DNA of 64,000 nt from Paenibacillus harenae (lineage in GTDB: Bacteria > Bacillota > Bacilli > Paenibacillales > Paenibacillaceae). Under the pieces are notes generated by a model, which saw nothing but the letters and a program-made list of their open reading frames with translations, ran no database searches and was not told where the DNA came from. The translations under genes and the position numbers were made by a program. The first letter of the stretch is position 1. Each line of letters begins with the position of its first letter. This document shows positions 24,932-34,333 of this stretch, one piece after another. Location: NCBI RefSeq assembly GCF_030812415.1, contig NZ_JAUSST010000006.1, forward strand, positions 434,001-498,000. The letters run 5' to 3'.

Positions 24932-26641
24932 TTGATTGCAATTAAAACGAAGAAAAGGCTAACATCCGTCAATCCGACCTCGCTTGCGTTATACGGTCTG
25001 ATCGCTTGGTTTGTCGTTGCCTTTCTGATCTATCCGAACATCAATATCTATTATGAAATCTTCTTTAAGGACGGCAATTTTTCGCTCGAGGCGGCGGAGA
25101 AGCTGCTGTCGTCCGAACGCGCGATGAGGAGCTTGTATAACAGCTTTATACTTGCCGTGTCCCTTGTTTTTACGGTGAATATCGTTGGTGTTGCCCTGGT
25201 GCTGATCTCGGAGTATTTCGATATCAAAGGCGCGAAGATTTTAAGGCTTGGCTATTTTACGACCCTGATCTATAGCGGCGTCGTTCTAGTGTCCGGGTAT
25301 AAATTCGTTTATGGCGAAACGGGCTTCATGACCAAGCTGTTGGTTGGTTTGTTTCCTGCCTTTGATCCGACGTGGTTTCACGGCTACTGGGCCGTTCTAT
25401 TCGTCATGACCTTTGCCTGCACGTCCAACCATGTCCTGTTTCTAAGCAATGCGATTCGCAAAATCGATTTTCAAACCGTGGAAGCGGCGAAAAACATGTG
25501 CGCATCAACCTTTTATATTTTATGGAGGGTTGTTCTGCCGGTCTTGAAGCCTACGATGTTCGCGCTGACGATTCTGATCTTCCTGACGGGCCTCGCGGCA
25601 ACGTCCGCTCCTCTGATCCTGGGCGGGGCCGAGTTTCAAACGATTACGCCGATGATCCTCACTTTTTCGAACAGCGTGTCTTCCCGAGATTTAGCCGCGC
25701 TGCTGGCGCTCATTCTAGGCCTGGCCACATTGGTGCTGTTAACCATTATGATCCGGTTCGAACGGAAAGGGAATTTCATGTCCGTTTCCAAAGTGAAATC
25801 GGAGATGGTCAAGCAGAAAATCAACAATAGGTTCGGAAACATTGCCGCGCATATCGCGGCGTACTGCCTGTTTCTCCTTTATATCATTCCGGTTGTACTT
25901 ATTGTCGTCTTTTCGTTCACGGATGCGCACAGCATATCAACGGCAACGCTCAGCCTTGGCAGCTTCTCCTTGAGCAATTACATGACGGTGTTCTCCGACA
26001 TGTCGGCGTTTAAGCCATATCTTGTCAGCATCGTTTACGCGGCCGCGGCATCGGTCACCGTTGTTGCGTTGGCCTTGGCGGCTTCGCGAATTTTGCATAA
26101 GTACAAGAACAAGTGGACATTCGCGTTGGAGTATTCGCTGTTGATCCCTTGGATGCTGCCTTCGACATTAATCGCGATCGGCCTGATCGTAACGTTTAAT
26201 ACGCCAAGATTTATTATCGGAAATTCGATCTTAGTGGGGACGGTTTGGATGCTGTTTCTTGCTTATGTCATCGTGCACATCCCATTTACCCTCCGAATGG
26301 TGAAGGCGTCCTTCTTCAGTCTGGACGGCAATCTGGAGGATGCGGCGAAAAATTTGGGCGCCAAAACGTTCTATACGTTCAGAAAAGTATTGTTGCCCAT
26401 TATACTCCCGTCAACGCTTGCCGTTCTTGCTTTGAATTTCAACGGTATATTGGCGGATTACGATCTTACCGTGTTCCTTTATCATCCTTTGTACCAGCCG
26501 CTTGGCATCGTAATCAAGAACAGTACGGATACGCAGGCTCTGGCCGACACCAAAGCGTTAACGTTGGTCTATTCCGTTATCTTGATGATCATGTCCGCGA
26601 TTACGTTATATTTGGTTTATGGAAGAAAAAGCAGGGTTTAG
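24932..26641 (+). CDS. Fused two-domain ABC permease (FbpB/ThiP-like)
   Basis: Membrane permease of 569 aa with two transport domains in tandem. A TTG start at 24932 is chosen because AAGGAGG sits just upstream; the longer frame from 24848 overlaps the ATPase gene. The first domain (residues about 15-280) has an EAA loop VEAAKNMCASTFYILWRVVL. The second (about 310-565) has DAAKNLGAKTFYTFRKVLLP. Around twelve hydrophobic segments are visible. The doubled arrangement is typical of ferric-iron, thiamine and 2-aminoethylphosphonate importers. It ends the operon that begins with the GntR/LacI-type regulator and is followed by a bidirectional hairpin. Confidence 0.93.
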   Translation: MIAIKTKKRLTSVNPTSLALYGLIAWFVVAFLIYPNINIYYEIFFKDGNFSLEAAEKLLSSERAMRSLYNSFILAVSLVFTVNIVGVALVLISEYFDIKGAKILRLGYFTTLIYSGVVLVSGYKFVYGETGFMTKLLVGLFPAFDPTWFHGYWAVLFVMTFACTSNHVLFLSNAIRKIDFQTVEAAKNMCASTFYILWRVVLPVLKPTMFALTILIFLTGLAATSAPLILGGAEFQTITPMILTFSNSVSSRDLAALLALILGLATLVLLTIMIRFERKGNFMSVSKVKSEMVKQKINNRFGNIAAHIAAYCLFLLYIIPVVLIVVFSFTDAHSISTATLSLGSFSLSNYMTVFSDMSAFKPYLVSIVYAAAASVTVVALALAASRILHKYKNKWTFALEYSLLIPWMLPSTLIAIGLIVTFNTPRFIIGNSILVGTVWMLFLAYVIVHIPFTLRMVKASFFSLDGNLEDAAKNLGAKTFYTFRKVLLPIILPSTLAVLALNFNGILADYDLTVFLYHPLYQPLGIVIKNSTDTQALADTKALTLVYSVILMIMSAITLYLVYGRKSRV

Positions 26642-26660
26642 AGAGCGTTTCATTGGTACG

Positions 26661-26692
26661 AATAACCCCGCCTCCAAGGAAGCGGGGTTATT
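26661..26692. terminator. Bidirectional terminator
   Basis: Perfect 11-base stem AATAACCCCGC / GCGGGGTTATT. It lies between the convergent permease genes and serves both operons. Confidence 0.85.
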
Positions 26693-26702
26693 GCATATGA
26701 AA

Positions 26703-27533
26703 TCAACCTTTGACTGCTCCTGCTGTCAGACCGCTTACGATATACTTCTGGGCGAACAGATACAGGATGAGCACCGGCAGCGAGGTCATGACCAGATCGG
26801 CGAAGATCAGGTTCCAGTCGCGGCTGTATTTGCCGTAGAAATTGTATACGGACAACGGCATCGTCCACGTAGAGCTGTCCGTCAGGAAATAGAGCGGAAT
26901 CGTGATGTCGTTCCATACGGACATAAATACCATGATGGCGACCGTTGCGTTGACCGGTACGATCAACGGCGTAATAATGCGGAAGAAGACCGAGAACAAA
27001 TTCGCTCCCTCCAGAAACGCCACCTCATCGAGCACCTTCGGTATCGATTTGATAAACCCGCTGTACAGGAACATGCTGAAAGCCGTATTAAGGGCAGCAT
27101 AGATAAAGATGACGCTAGTCACGCTGCCATAGAAGCCCATCCATTGCACGACGCGAATCGTCGTTATCGTCGACATCGGAGCGATCAGCCCCATGAAGAA
27201 GAACAGGTACAAGTAGCTCGACAGCTTGCTCTCCCTGCGGGCCAGAATGAAGGCCGCCGCGGAGGAGGTCACGATATTCAGAATGGAGGAAACGCCGGTT
27301 ATGACGATACCGTTCAGGAACGCCCTGCCCAGCCCGCCCTCCTGGAATACTTTCACGTAGTTGGAGAACAGCCATTTGTCAGGCAGCCTGATCGTAAACT
27401 TCGTTACCTCCGCGCTTGTCATGAAAGAGCCGAAGATCATCATCAGCAGAGGCAAAATAATGGCTAGAGAAGCGATAAGCAGAAAGATTTCCACCGCATA
27501 GTTGCGCAGCGCCAGCTTGCGTTTGAAGATCAT
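26703..27533 (-). CDS. CUT1 sugar ABC permease (MalG/AraQ-like)
   Basis: Inner-membrane permease of 276 aa. Hydrophobic segments start at residue 12 (YAVEIFLLIASLAIILPLLM). The EAA loop reads LDEVAFLEGANLFSVFFRII, and the C-terminus (YIVSGLTAGAVKG) is the classic MalG-type tail. The start codon overlaps the previous stop by one base (TAATG), so translation is coupled to the partner permease. It is the last gene of the leftward operon of binding protein and two permeases. No ATPase is encoded, so a shared MsmX-type ATPase is expected. Substrate is a sugar or oligosaccharide by family. Confidence 0.95.
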   Translation of the reverse strand: MIFKRKLALRNYAVEIFLLIASLAIILPLLMMIFGSFMTSAEVTKFTIRLPDKWLFSNYVKVFQEGGLGRAFLNGIVITGVSSILNIVTSSAAAFILARRESKLSSYLYLFFFMGLIAPMSTITTIRVVQWMGFYGSVTSVIFIYAALNTAFSMFLYSGFIKSIPKVLDEVAFLEGANLFSVFFRIITPLIVPVNATVAIMVFMSVWNDITIPLYFLTDSSTWTMPLSVYNFYGKYSRDWNLIFADLVMTSLPVLILYLFAQKYIVSGLTAGAVKG

Positions 27534-28408
27534 TATTCAGCAACCTCCTTGCGCCGCATAAAGATCAGAAGCGGAATCGAAATAATGGTAACGATAATGA
27601 AAAGCAGCGTATTGATCGCCGTGCCAAGTCCCCAGCTGCCTTCGCCGAACGCCCGCAATATAATCGTTCCGACGACTTGCGAAGCATTGCCGGGGCCGCC
27701 GCCCGTCAGGACGAATACCTCGGAGAATACTTTCAGGCCGCCGATGAGCGTGAGCATCAGGTTAATGTTGATAGCGGGCAGCAGGAGCGGCAGCGTTATA
27801 TGGATGAAGCTTTTCCACAAACCGGCTCCGTCGATCGTGGCCGCCTCGTAATATTCTTTGGAGATGGATTGAAGCCCGGCCAAATAAATCGCCATTTGGA
27901 AGCCCGTGTGCTGCCAGATGGATACGGCTGCAACCGTCCAAATAACGATAGAAGGATCGGTCAACCAAGCCTGGCTGAAAGAGCCGAGGCCGATCGTCTC
28001 GAACATCCGGTTAATCATGCCCTCCGTGCGCAGCATCGGAGTGAATACGATACTGATGACAAGGACGCTCAGAATCGACGGCGAATAGAAGATCGCTCGA
28101 AGAAAATTTCGCGTTTTTAGGCGCATGTTCAGAGCAACCGCGAGCGCTATGGCGAGAACGTTTTTGCCGATTACGGTTACGATTGCAAAAATAAGCGTGT
28201 TTTTCATGGCGAGCAGAAGCGTTTCATCCGAAAAAATTCTTTTGAAATTATCCCAGCCGATATACGTGATCGTGTCGCGGTCAAGCCGCCAATCGGTGAA
28301 GGAATAGTAGAAGCCGATAATGGCCGGTACTACGAAAAACACGGAATAGATAAGCAATGCGGGCCAGACCAGATAGTAGGCATACATGCTTTTGGATCGT
28401 TTCAACAT
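27533..28408 (-). CDS. CUT1 sugar ABC permease (MalF/UgpA-like)
   Basis: First permease of the operon, 291 aa. The ATG at 28408 follows GGTGGG by seven bases. The N-terminal helix is YYLVWPALLIYSVFFVVPAI with the family motif GFYYSFTDW; the EAA loop reads YYEAATIDGAGLWKSFIHIT; the typical GGLKVFSEVFVLTGGGPGNA block follows. It is shorter than Escherichia coli MalF and close to UgpA/LacF in length. It sits 105 bases after the binding-protein gene, with a stem-loop between them that could lower permease expression relative to the binding protein. Confidence 0.94.
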   Translation of the reverse strand: MLKRSKSMYAYYLVWPALLIYSVFFVVPAIIGFYYSFTDWRLDRDTITYIGWDNFKRIFSDETLLLAMKNTLIFAIVTVIGKNVLAIALAVALNMRLKTRNFLRAIFYSPSILSVLVISIVFTPMLRTEGMINRMFETIGLGSFSQAWLTDPSIVIWTVAAVSIWQHTGFQMAIYLAGLQSISKEYYEAATIDGAGLWKSFIHITLPLLLPAININLMLTLIGGLKVFSEVFVLTGGGPGNASQVVGTIILRAFGEGSWGLGTAINTLLFIIVTIISIPLLIFMRRKEVAE

Positions 28409-28453
28409 CGCACATCCCACCAAGCGTCTATATTTTTGATCATTAAGCGCAAA

Positions 28454-28479
28454 CTGCCGCCGCTAACGGGCAGCGGCAG
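28454..28479 (-). promoter_or_regulatory. Intercistronic stem-loop between binding protein and permease genes
   Basis: CTGCCGC pairs with GCGGCAG around a 12-base loop. It lies between the binding-protein stop (28514) and the permease start (28408), without a T-run. Such hairpins commonly protect the upstream message or partly terminate, giving excess binding protein. Confidence 0.5.
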
Positions 28480-28513
28480 CAGCATTTCCTCCATTATGAA
28501 TGAACGTTCCAGC

Positions 28514-29830
28514 TTAGAAGCCTTCTACGCCTTTATCCTTCATAAGCTCGGCAAATTTCGTGTTCCATGCTTCCAGCACTTGCTTCGGCGTTTTTGCGCC
28601 AGTGAATTCATCCTGCAAGCTTCTGTAAAGCTCGCTGCGGTCAACCAGCATGAAAGCGTCGGTCGTCAAAGTCGTCAGCTTAGGCGTAATGTAGTTGTCG
28701 ACAATCTCCTGCTTGTAAGCCGGAAGCTCGGGCGTCGTGACGTCGTTCAAGTTGGATACATAGGCTTGCTGATCAACGATCTTCTGCGCGACTTCCTTCG
28801 ATGCGATATATTCGAGGAATTTTTTCGCTTCAGCCATATGTTTCGCTTTTTTAGGAATGAACAGCTGTCCGCCAAGCGGGCTTGCGCCAAGTTTGGCATC
28901 TTGATCGGAAGGAATCGCGAACAAGCCAAGGCTCAGAGACGGGTCTTGCTTGCTGACGCTTTCGATCAGCCAGTCGCCCATGAACATCATCGCAACTTCC
29001 TTGTTCAGGAATTTGCCTACGGCCATGTCGTAGCTGTCGCTCAAAATATCCGCGTTCGTGTAGCCTTTTTTGTACACTTGGTATTGCTGGTCCAAAAATT
29101 TCTCGAATTCAGGCACGTCGGTCCATTTTCTTTTGTTGCCGTTCAAGTCGTCGAACAGCGTTGGATCGTTTTTCGCGGCATAGTCGGCAAATGCTGCCGC
29201 CGGCCAAATGTTCGCCGCCCATGCATCCTTGAACGGCATAAATACCGGTGTTACGCCGCTTGCTTTGATCGCTTCGCACACGGCGAGGAACTCTTCGAAG
29301 GTTTTAGGGATTTCGAGGCCCAATTCCTTGAACATATCCTTGTTGTAGACAACGCCTTGCATCCCCGTATCTTGACTAACGTGGAAGCTGTATACGTGGC
29401 CGTAAGCCGACAATACGTCTTTGTTCAGAATCCGGCTTACCCAAGGCTCGTTGTCAAGAATCTCGAAATTGCGCTCCAGGTTCAAGTCGGTCGTTGCGCT
29501 TGCCAGGTTATATTGGACAATATCCGGCGTTTCATCGACGGCAAGCTTCGTTTGCAGCACGGTTGTCGTTTGCTCTGCCGGAAGCAGTTGAAGATTAACC
29601 TTTATATTGGTTGCCGCCTCGAACTCGTCGAGCAGCGATTGCGCTACGAACGCTGAATCCTGCGAGCTTTTGGAAATCGCCAGCTCGATCGTTACCTTCT
29701 CGCCTTTGCCGCCGTTTCCGGTGTTGCCGGATTCATTGTTGCTTAAGTTGTTCGCACCGCAGGCTGCGAGCGATACCGCCAGTAATGCCGTAACGATGCT
29801 TACTGTCATTTTTTTAGTTTTTGTTTTCAA
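28514..29830 (-). CDS. Sugar ABC transporter substrate-binding lipoprotein
   Basis: Extracellular binding protein of 438 aa, family 1. A TTG start at 29830 is supported by AGAGGGGG seven bases upstream. The lipoprotein signal is short (MTVSIVTALLAVSLAACGAN), with a Gly/Asn linker to about residue 45. The domain shows FVAQSLLDEFEAATNIKVNL, TPDIVQYNLA, QGVVYNKDMFKELGLEIPKT and MMFMGDWLIES, all typical for oligosaccharide-binding proteins. It heads the leftward operon with two permeases. It is divergent from a YesM/YesN-type two-component pair, which usually activates exactly such neighbouring transporter genes. Confidence 0.94.
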   Translation of the reverse strand: MKTKTKKMTVSIVTALLAVSLAACGANNLSNNESGNTGNGGKGEKVTIELAISKSSQDSAFVAQSLLDEFEAATNIKVNLQLLPAEQTTTVLQTKLAVDETPDIVQYNLASATTDLNLERNFEILDNEPWVSRILNKDVLSAYGHVYSFHVSQDTGMQGVVYNKDMFKELGLEIPKTFEEFLAVCEAIKASGVTPVFMPFKDAWAANIWPAAAFADYAAKNDPTLFDDLNGNKRKWTDVPEFEKFLDQQYQVYKKGYTNADILSDSYDMAVGKFLNKEVAMMFMGDWLIESVSKQDPSLSLGLFAIPSDQDAKLGASPLGGQLFIPKKAKHMAEAKKFLEYIASKEVAQKIVDQQAYVSNLNDVTTPELPAYKQEIVDNYITPKLTTLTTDAFMLVDRSELYRSLQDEFTGAKTPKQVLEAWNTKFAELMKDKGVEGF

Positions 29831-30006
29831 TGTAATTCCCCCTCTGTGCGTTTGTAGCCGCGTGCATGAGATAGCTGCTTACAGGATTGATTATAGGGCC
29901 TGGATCAGGCAAGGTACATGATCCCCATTTACAATCCATGTGTAATATTCTGAACTAACTTTAAGCTTGTTCATCCGAGAGGCGTAATGGTAAAGTAGGA
30001 GCATTA
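29831..30006. promoter_or_regulatory. Divergent promoter region of transporter operon and two-component genes
   Basis: The leftward strand shows TATAAT at 29895-29890, about 60 bases upstream of the binding-protein start, without a good -35 hexamer. That is what would be expected for an activator-dependent promoter. The AraC-type response regulator encoded at 31835 is the likely activator (inference). Confidence 0.4.
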
Positions 30007-31815
30007 ATGACGGCTGGGGTGATCATTTTGAGGTTTTTACAAAAGAGGAGAGGTTTGTTCGCTTTTCGCGCAAGCCTGCAAACCAAGGTTTTCCTGACCT
30101 TTCTGGTGCTGCTCCTAATCGTGCTTTGCTGCTTTCTTGCCTACGTTAACTGGCTGGTAATCAAGCCGCTTAAGGAACGAAACGAAAACGAAAAGCTGCT
30201 CACCGCAGCCAATATAAGCAATCAGCTTGACGAATATATCAATAGCCAAAATCAGCTATCGCACCGTATTTTATCCAACAGGCGAATTTTCGATACTTTA
30301 TCCGCGGGATACAAGTCGACCTACACCATCGAAGGCTTGAAGCAAAGCCGCGAGCTGAAGGCGATGATGTTCGAGGCCATCGGGCCGAGCATGAACATCA
30401 GGGATATGACGATCTATAATCTCGACGGCAAAGCCATCGCTTCCTACATCGGTCTCCTTTCGGATGCGCCTTCCGTCGAAGCCTATATGAACGAATACTC
30501 AGACGCCATGTCTATGCTTCAAAGCAGTTATATGCTAAGCAAACAACCGTCCGGCAAGACGATCTTTACGCGTGCTATTATTAACCAAAACGGGCAAACC
30601 TTCGGTTATTTGACAATCGAGCTGGACAAGTCTTATCTGCAAATGCCGACCAGGGACATCGCTACCGGCGACATCTATATCATCGATCAAGATAAGCAAG
30701 TCATCTCGAGCTCCAGCGGCGCCAAAACGGGCAGCGAGCAGCCAAAGCTGATGACGGCCAGCGATGAAAACAGCGGCATGTATATGGATCACTCCCGAAA
30801 TTATATTGCCTACCGCACGTCGCTAAGCACGGGCTGGACAACCTATGTCGTAACGCCGCGCCAGGATGTTCTCGGACCGGTCAATTCGGTCAAATATCTA
30901 TCGATTCTGCTATTCACGGCCTTAATGCTGTTTTCTTTCGCCTATATTTATTTGTCCAGCAAAAATCTGCTGCTCCCGATTCGCAAGCTGCGCAGCCAAA
31001 TTTCCCGGATTCAGTACGGCAATCTGAACATTAAAGTGGATAATCGTGCTCATAACAATGAGCTGATCGCGCTGAACGAATCCTTCCAGGAGCTGCTTGA
31101 CAGGCTTCAGCAATCGATCGAACGCGAGAAGCTCGCGCTTCATGAAGAGGTGAAAGCGCGCAACTCGGCGCTGCAAGCGCAAATCGCGCCGCACTTTATT
31201 CATAACGTTCTCTACTTGATCAGCATCGCTGCGCAGGAGGGCAAGAACAATGCGGTATCCGATATGTGCAAGCATTTGTCCGACAGCCTGCGCTACATTG
31301 TGTCTTCTCCCTATGAGCATGTCACGCTGGAAGAAGAACTAGAGCATACCAGACATTACTTGTCGCTCGTTCAGCACAATTACGAGGACGATCTGGAGTG
31401 GGAGATTATTGCCGATGAATCGGCCAAGCTCATTCAGCTGCCGCGTCTCGTCATTCAGCCCTTTGTCGAGAATTGCATCGAGCACGCTTTCGACAATGCC
31501 GATCCGCCATGGCGGATTCAAATTCGCGTCAAACTGTACAATGGCGTGTGGGCTATTGAAATTAGCGATAATGGGGAAGGCATAGCAGCGGATAAAATAA
31601 AGGAAATCATGGACAACATCGATAATTCCGATGAAAGAACGCATGAACTGCACCTGCACAAGTCGGGCTTTGGAAATATGGGAGTGGTTAATACGGTGAA
31701 TCGGCTTAAGCTGATGTACAAAAACCGCCTCTTTTTCAACATTTACAACAATACCGATGAATGGCGGGGCACAACCATACAAATTATCGGATCCCTGACG
31801 AAGGACTTCTATTAA
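30007..31815 (+). CDS. Sensor histidine kinase, YesM type
   Basis: Membrane sensor kinase of 602 aa. The ATG at 30007 has TAGGAG seven bases upstream; a TTG at 30028 is an alternative. The first membrane helix is at about residues 27-52 (VFLTFLVLLLIVLCCFLAYV), then a 240-residue outer sensing domain of dCache type, a second helix near 300-318, and a HAMP region (LLLPIRKLRSQISRIQYGNL). The kinase core is the LytS/YesM class with phospho-acceptor His396 in QIAPHFIHNVLY, followed by an N box (VENCIEHAF), DNGEGI and GFGNMGVVN. It is co-transcribed with the response regulator 20 bases downstream. It probably senses extracellular oligosaccharide or the binding protein of the divergent transporter. 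Confidence 0.95.
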   Translation: MTAGVIILRFLQKRRGLFAFRASLQTKVFLTFLVLLLIVLCCFLAYVNWLVIKPLKERNENEKLLTAANISNQLDEYINSQNQLSHRILSNRRIFDTLSAGYKSTYTIEGLKQSRELKAMMFEAIGPSMNIRDMTIYNLDGKAIASYIGLLSDAPSVEAYMNEYSDAMSMLQSSYMLSKQPSGKTIFTRAIINQNGQTFGYLTIELDKSYLQMPTRDIATGDIYIIDQDKQVISSSSGAKTGSEQPKLMTASDENSGMYMDHSRNYIAYRTSLSTGWTTYVVTPRQDVLGPVNSVKYLSILLFTALMLFSFAYIYLSSKNLLLPIRKLRSQISRIQYGNLNIKVDNRAHNNELIALNESFQELLDRLQQSIEREKLALHEEVKARNSALQAQIAPHFIHNVLYLISIAAQEGKNNAVSDMCKHLSDSLRYIVSSPYEHVTLEEELEHTRHYLSLVQHNYEDDLEWEIIADESAKLIQLPRLVIQPFVENCIEHAFDNADPPWRIQIRVKLYNGVWAIEISDNGEGIAADKIKEIMDNIDNSDERTHELHLHKSGFGNMGVVNTVNRLKLMYKNRLFFNIYNNTDEWRGTTIQIIGSLTKDFY

Positions 31816-31834
31816 GCGGGAGGGAGAGGAAGCC

Positions 31835-33337
31835 ATGTTTACGGCGATTATTGCAGAGGACAGCAAGCCGATCTTGCGCAACATTAAGGCGCTGCTTGAA
31901 TCGTCCCAGCTGGAGATTCGGGTTGTCGCGACCGCCTACAATGGCGAGGAGGCGCTGGACTATTTGCATGAACATCCGGTGGATATCCTGTTAACCGACA
32001 TCCGGATGCCGAAGCTCGACGGGCTGGCGCTGATCGAACAAGCCAAGCTGCTGCATCCGCAGCTTAAAGTGCTGCTCATCAGCAGCTACAGTGACTTCGA
32101 ATATACGCGCAAGGCGCTTAATTTACAAGTATTCGACTACCTTCTAAAGCCTGTGGAGCGTCCCCAGCTTCTGGAGGTCATGGAGCGCATGATCGACCAA
32201 CTGAAGAAAGACAAGAGGAGCGAGCTGGAACCGCTCCGCGGGATGGTTGATCCGGCTTACTTGCACGCCTTCGAGCTTAGCTCCGATCCCCTTGAGCAGA
32301 TCAGCTTTTTATTTGTGCTTGGCAAGCAGCCTTTTACGGAAGGAGCCGATAAATGGCACGCCCAGCTGCTGCAGAACGAGCTGTCTGCTGCAAGCGCCCC
32401 TTATAAATGCCGGGTGCTCCCGTTAAACGCATCCAATCGCTTTATCGTGCTGCTGCAAAAGGCGGTCAAAGAAAAATTCCCTACGGCCGCTGCCTGGATG
32501 AATGCCGTCCGCAGCCGTCTGCTTGAGATCGGTGTCCACTTATCAATGGCAGGCAGCTTCCAAACCGTTGAACGGGACAAAATGGGGCCGCACTGCGAGC
32601 AATACGGTCGGAAGCTTGATAACGAGCTTAACCTTACGGCTTCCGTGCTTCTTGACACCGATTTCCCTATCGTGCAGCAACGCTGGGATAACAAAGCTCT
32701 CATCAGAGATTTCATAGATATGATCCATCAGCGTCAGAAGGAGCGATTTACCTTAAAGCTCGCCGAGCAATTGCAAAAGTGGCAAACGGAGAACAGACGA
32801 ATAGGGGAGCTTGAGGATTTGCTGAACGAATTAACAAACGCATTTATTCAAGCATTGCCCGAGGATGAGTTGGAAGAGCGGATGAATCTTGCGGCAGACA
32901 TTCCGAATATGTTCGAGCCGGAAAGCTACTCCCATTTCAGCTCCGAACTGCTCAAGTGGTCGGAGAAAAGCTTTGAACTGCTCCATGCCCGCAATCGAAA
33001 AAGCGGAGAGGAGCTGTTCGCGCAAATTAACGGCTATGTGCTGCTTCACAAATATTCGCAGCTCTCTATTGCCGATTTGGCCCAGAAGTTCCATGTCAGT
33101 CCGTCCTATATTAGCCGCATTATTAAGCGGTATACGAACAGCACCTTTGTGCACTATTACATGCAGTTAAAAATCGAGGAAGCCTGCAGACTGATGGAAG
33201 CCAAGCCGGAGCTAATGGTAAAGGAAGTGTCCGATGCGCTTTCGTTTAGCGATCAGCACTATTTCTCCCGTGTTTTCAAGGAATATGCAGGCTGCAGCCC
33301 GACCGAGTACAAGGAAAAGCTTCGTTCACAAACGTGA
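31835..33337 (+). CDS. Response regulator with AraC-type output, YesN type
   Basis: Cytoplasmic response regulator of 500 aa. The receiver domain spans residues 1-120 with the acidic pair ED at 8-9, phospho-acceptor Asp55 in LLTDIRMPK, SS at the Thr/Ser position and the conserved Lys in FDYLLKPVERPQL. A helical middle region of about 250 residues follows, typical for this class. The C-terminal 100 residues are two helix-turn-helix units of AraC type: SIADLAQKFHVSPSYISRII and VKEVSDALSFSDQHYFSRVF, ending in the family tail GCSPTEYKEKLR. The partner kinase is immediately upstream, and the likely target is the divergent sugar transporter operon. Confidence 0.95.
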   Translation: MFTAIIAEDSKPILRNIKALLESSQLEIRVVATAYNGEEALDYLHEHPVDILLTDIRMPKLDGLALIEQAKLLHPQLKVLLISSYSDFEYTRKALNLQVFDYLLKPVERPQLLEVMERMIDQLKKDKRSELEPLRGMVDPAYLHAFELSSDPLEQISFLFVLGKQPFTEGADKWHAQLLQNELSAASAPYKCRVLPLNASNRFIVLLQKAVKEKFPTAAAWMNAVRSRLLEIGVHLSMAGSFQTVERDKMGPHCEQYGRKLDNELNLTASVLLDTDFPIVQQRWDNKALIRDFIDMIHQRQKERFTLKLAEQLQKWQTENRRIGELEDLLNELTNAFIQALPEDELEERMNLAADIPNMFEPESYSHFSSELLKWSEKSFELLHARNRKSGEELFAQINGYVLLHKYSQLSIADLAQKFHVSPSYISRIIKRYTNSTFVHYYMQLKIEEACRLMEAKPELMVKEVSDALSFSDQHYFSRVFKEYAGCSPTEYKEKLRSQT

Positions 33338-33442
33338 AGGCGCATAATAGTACGATTATACGAATGATTCGCAGATTTTCGTATTATATTATCTATGGTT
33401 ACTAATCTGGAAGACGAAGTATACATGGGGAGAGGGATCGCA

Positions 33443-34195
33443 ATGTGGGACCGTAGTGAACTAAAACGAAAAGCTAAAGAGGTGCTGCGAACATCGTATT
33501 GGAAGGCTTTTTTGGTCAGTATTATACTGGTATTCGTCGGTGGGGGCGGCAGCCCTCCGAGCTTTAACTTAAACTTTGGATCATCCGGTTCCTCCGGCCC
33601 CTCCGGCATGGACGTGGATTGGGAAGCCCTGGCGCCTTTCCTTGCTATCGCAATAATCGTTTTTATTGTTGTTTTTGTGTTCGCGCTTGCGTTTCGTATC
33701 TTTCTCTGTTTTCCCCTTGAGGTTGGTTCGATGCGTTACTTCAAGCAATCGGCGGAACATGAGGTGAATCTCAACCATTTAGGCTTTGCGTTTAACAAGC
33801 AAAGATATTGGGATATCGTGAAATCGATGCTCTGGAGAGGTTTTCTGAACTTCTTATGGTTTCTGCTCCTCATCATCCCGGGCATCGTAAAATCTTACGC
33901 ATACAGCATGGTACCGTTCATTTTGGCGGACAACCCTAACATTGGCTACAGGCGCGCGGTGGATTTAAGCAAGCAAATGACTCGGGGACATAAGTTTCGC
34001 ATATTCGTGCTTGATCTAAGCTTTCTCGGCTGGATCCTTCTCGGCCTGTTGGTATTCTTCATCGGCGTCTTGTTTGTGATGCCCTATATCAATGCCACGA
34101 AGGCGGAGCTTTACTTGCGGTTACGTGAACAGGCGCTGAAGGACGGTCTGACAACCGTAGAAGAACTGAGGCTCAAACGGATACCTGTCCTTTAA
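33443..34195 (+). CDS. DUF975 family membrane protein
   Basis: Integral membrane protein of 250 aa. The ATG at 33443 is chosen because GGGGAGAGGG precedes it and DUF975 proteins begin with the same MWDRSELKRKAKEVLRTSYW-type stretch. Membrane segments are near residues 18-35, 70-95, 130-155 and 195-220. The internal block WDIVKSMLWRGFLNFLWFLL and the late motif MPYINATKAELYLRLREQAL are family features. The family has no proven function; it is common in Firmicutes and is thought to help membrane or envelope processes. A low-complexity Gly/Ser/Pro loop at residues about 36-58 is unusual. It is followed by a strong hairpin and a convergent nitroreductase gene. Confidence 0.88.
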   Translation: MWDRSELKRKAKEVLRTSYWKAFLVSIILVFVGGGGSPPSFNLNFGSSGSSGPSGMDVDWEALAPFLAIAIIVFIVVFVFALAFRIFLCFPLEVGSMRYFKQSAEHEVNLNHLGFAFNKQRYWDIVKSMLWRGFLNFLWFLLLIIPGIVKSYAYSMVPFILADNPNIGYRRAVDLSKQMTRGHKFRIFVLDLSFLGWILLGLLVFFIGVLFVMPYINATKAELYLRLREQALKDGLTTVEELRLKRIPVL

Positions 34196-34243
34196 ATCAA
34201 GTACACCTGCCGTTATCGCGGTGTCCGCAACGACAGGGTTTGG

Positions 34244-34283
34244 GGGCTGCGACAGGTTGCCGTAGGGCAGGCTGTCGCAGCCC
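34244..34283. terminator. Strong hairpin between convergent genes
   Basis: Perfect 12-base stem GGGCTGCGACAG / CTGTCGCAGCCC with a 16-base loop. The T-tract is weak (TCTTC), so termination efficiency is uncertain. Confidence 0.6.
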
Positions 34284-34333
34284 TCTTCGGGTTCTCCATT
34301 CAAGAGCTTTTCTTCCGCTCCTGAAAGATATGG

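Noticed and set aside
26619..27467. Plus-strand frame (282 codons) across the permease genes
   Set aside because: Extremely charged composition typical of an antisense permease; overlaps two proven genes.
28436..29656. Long plus-strand frame (406 codons) opposite the sugar-binding protein gene
   Set aside because: Shadow frame; the minus strand has lipobox and family motifs, this one has none.
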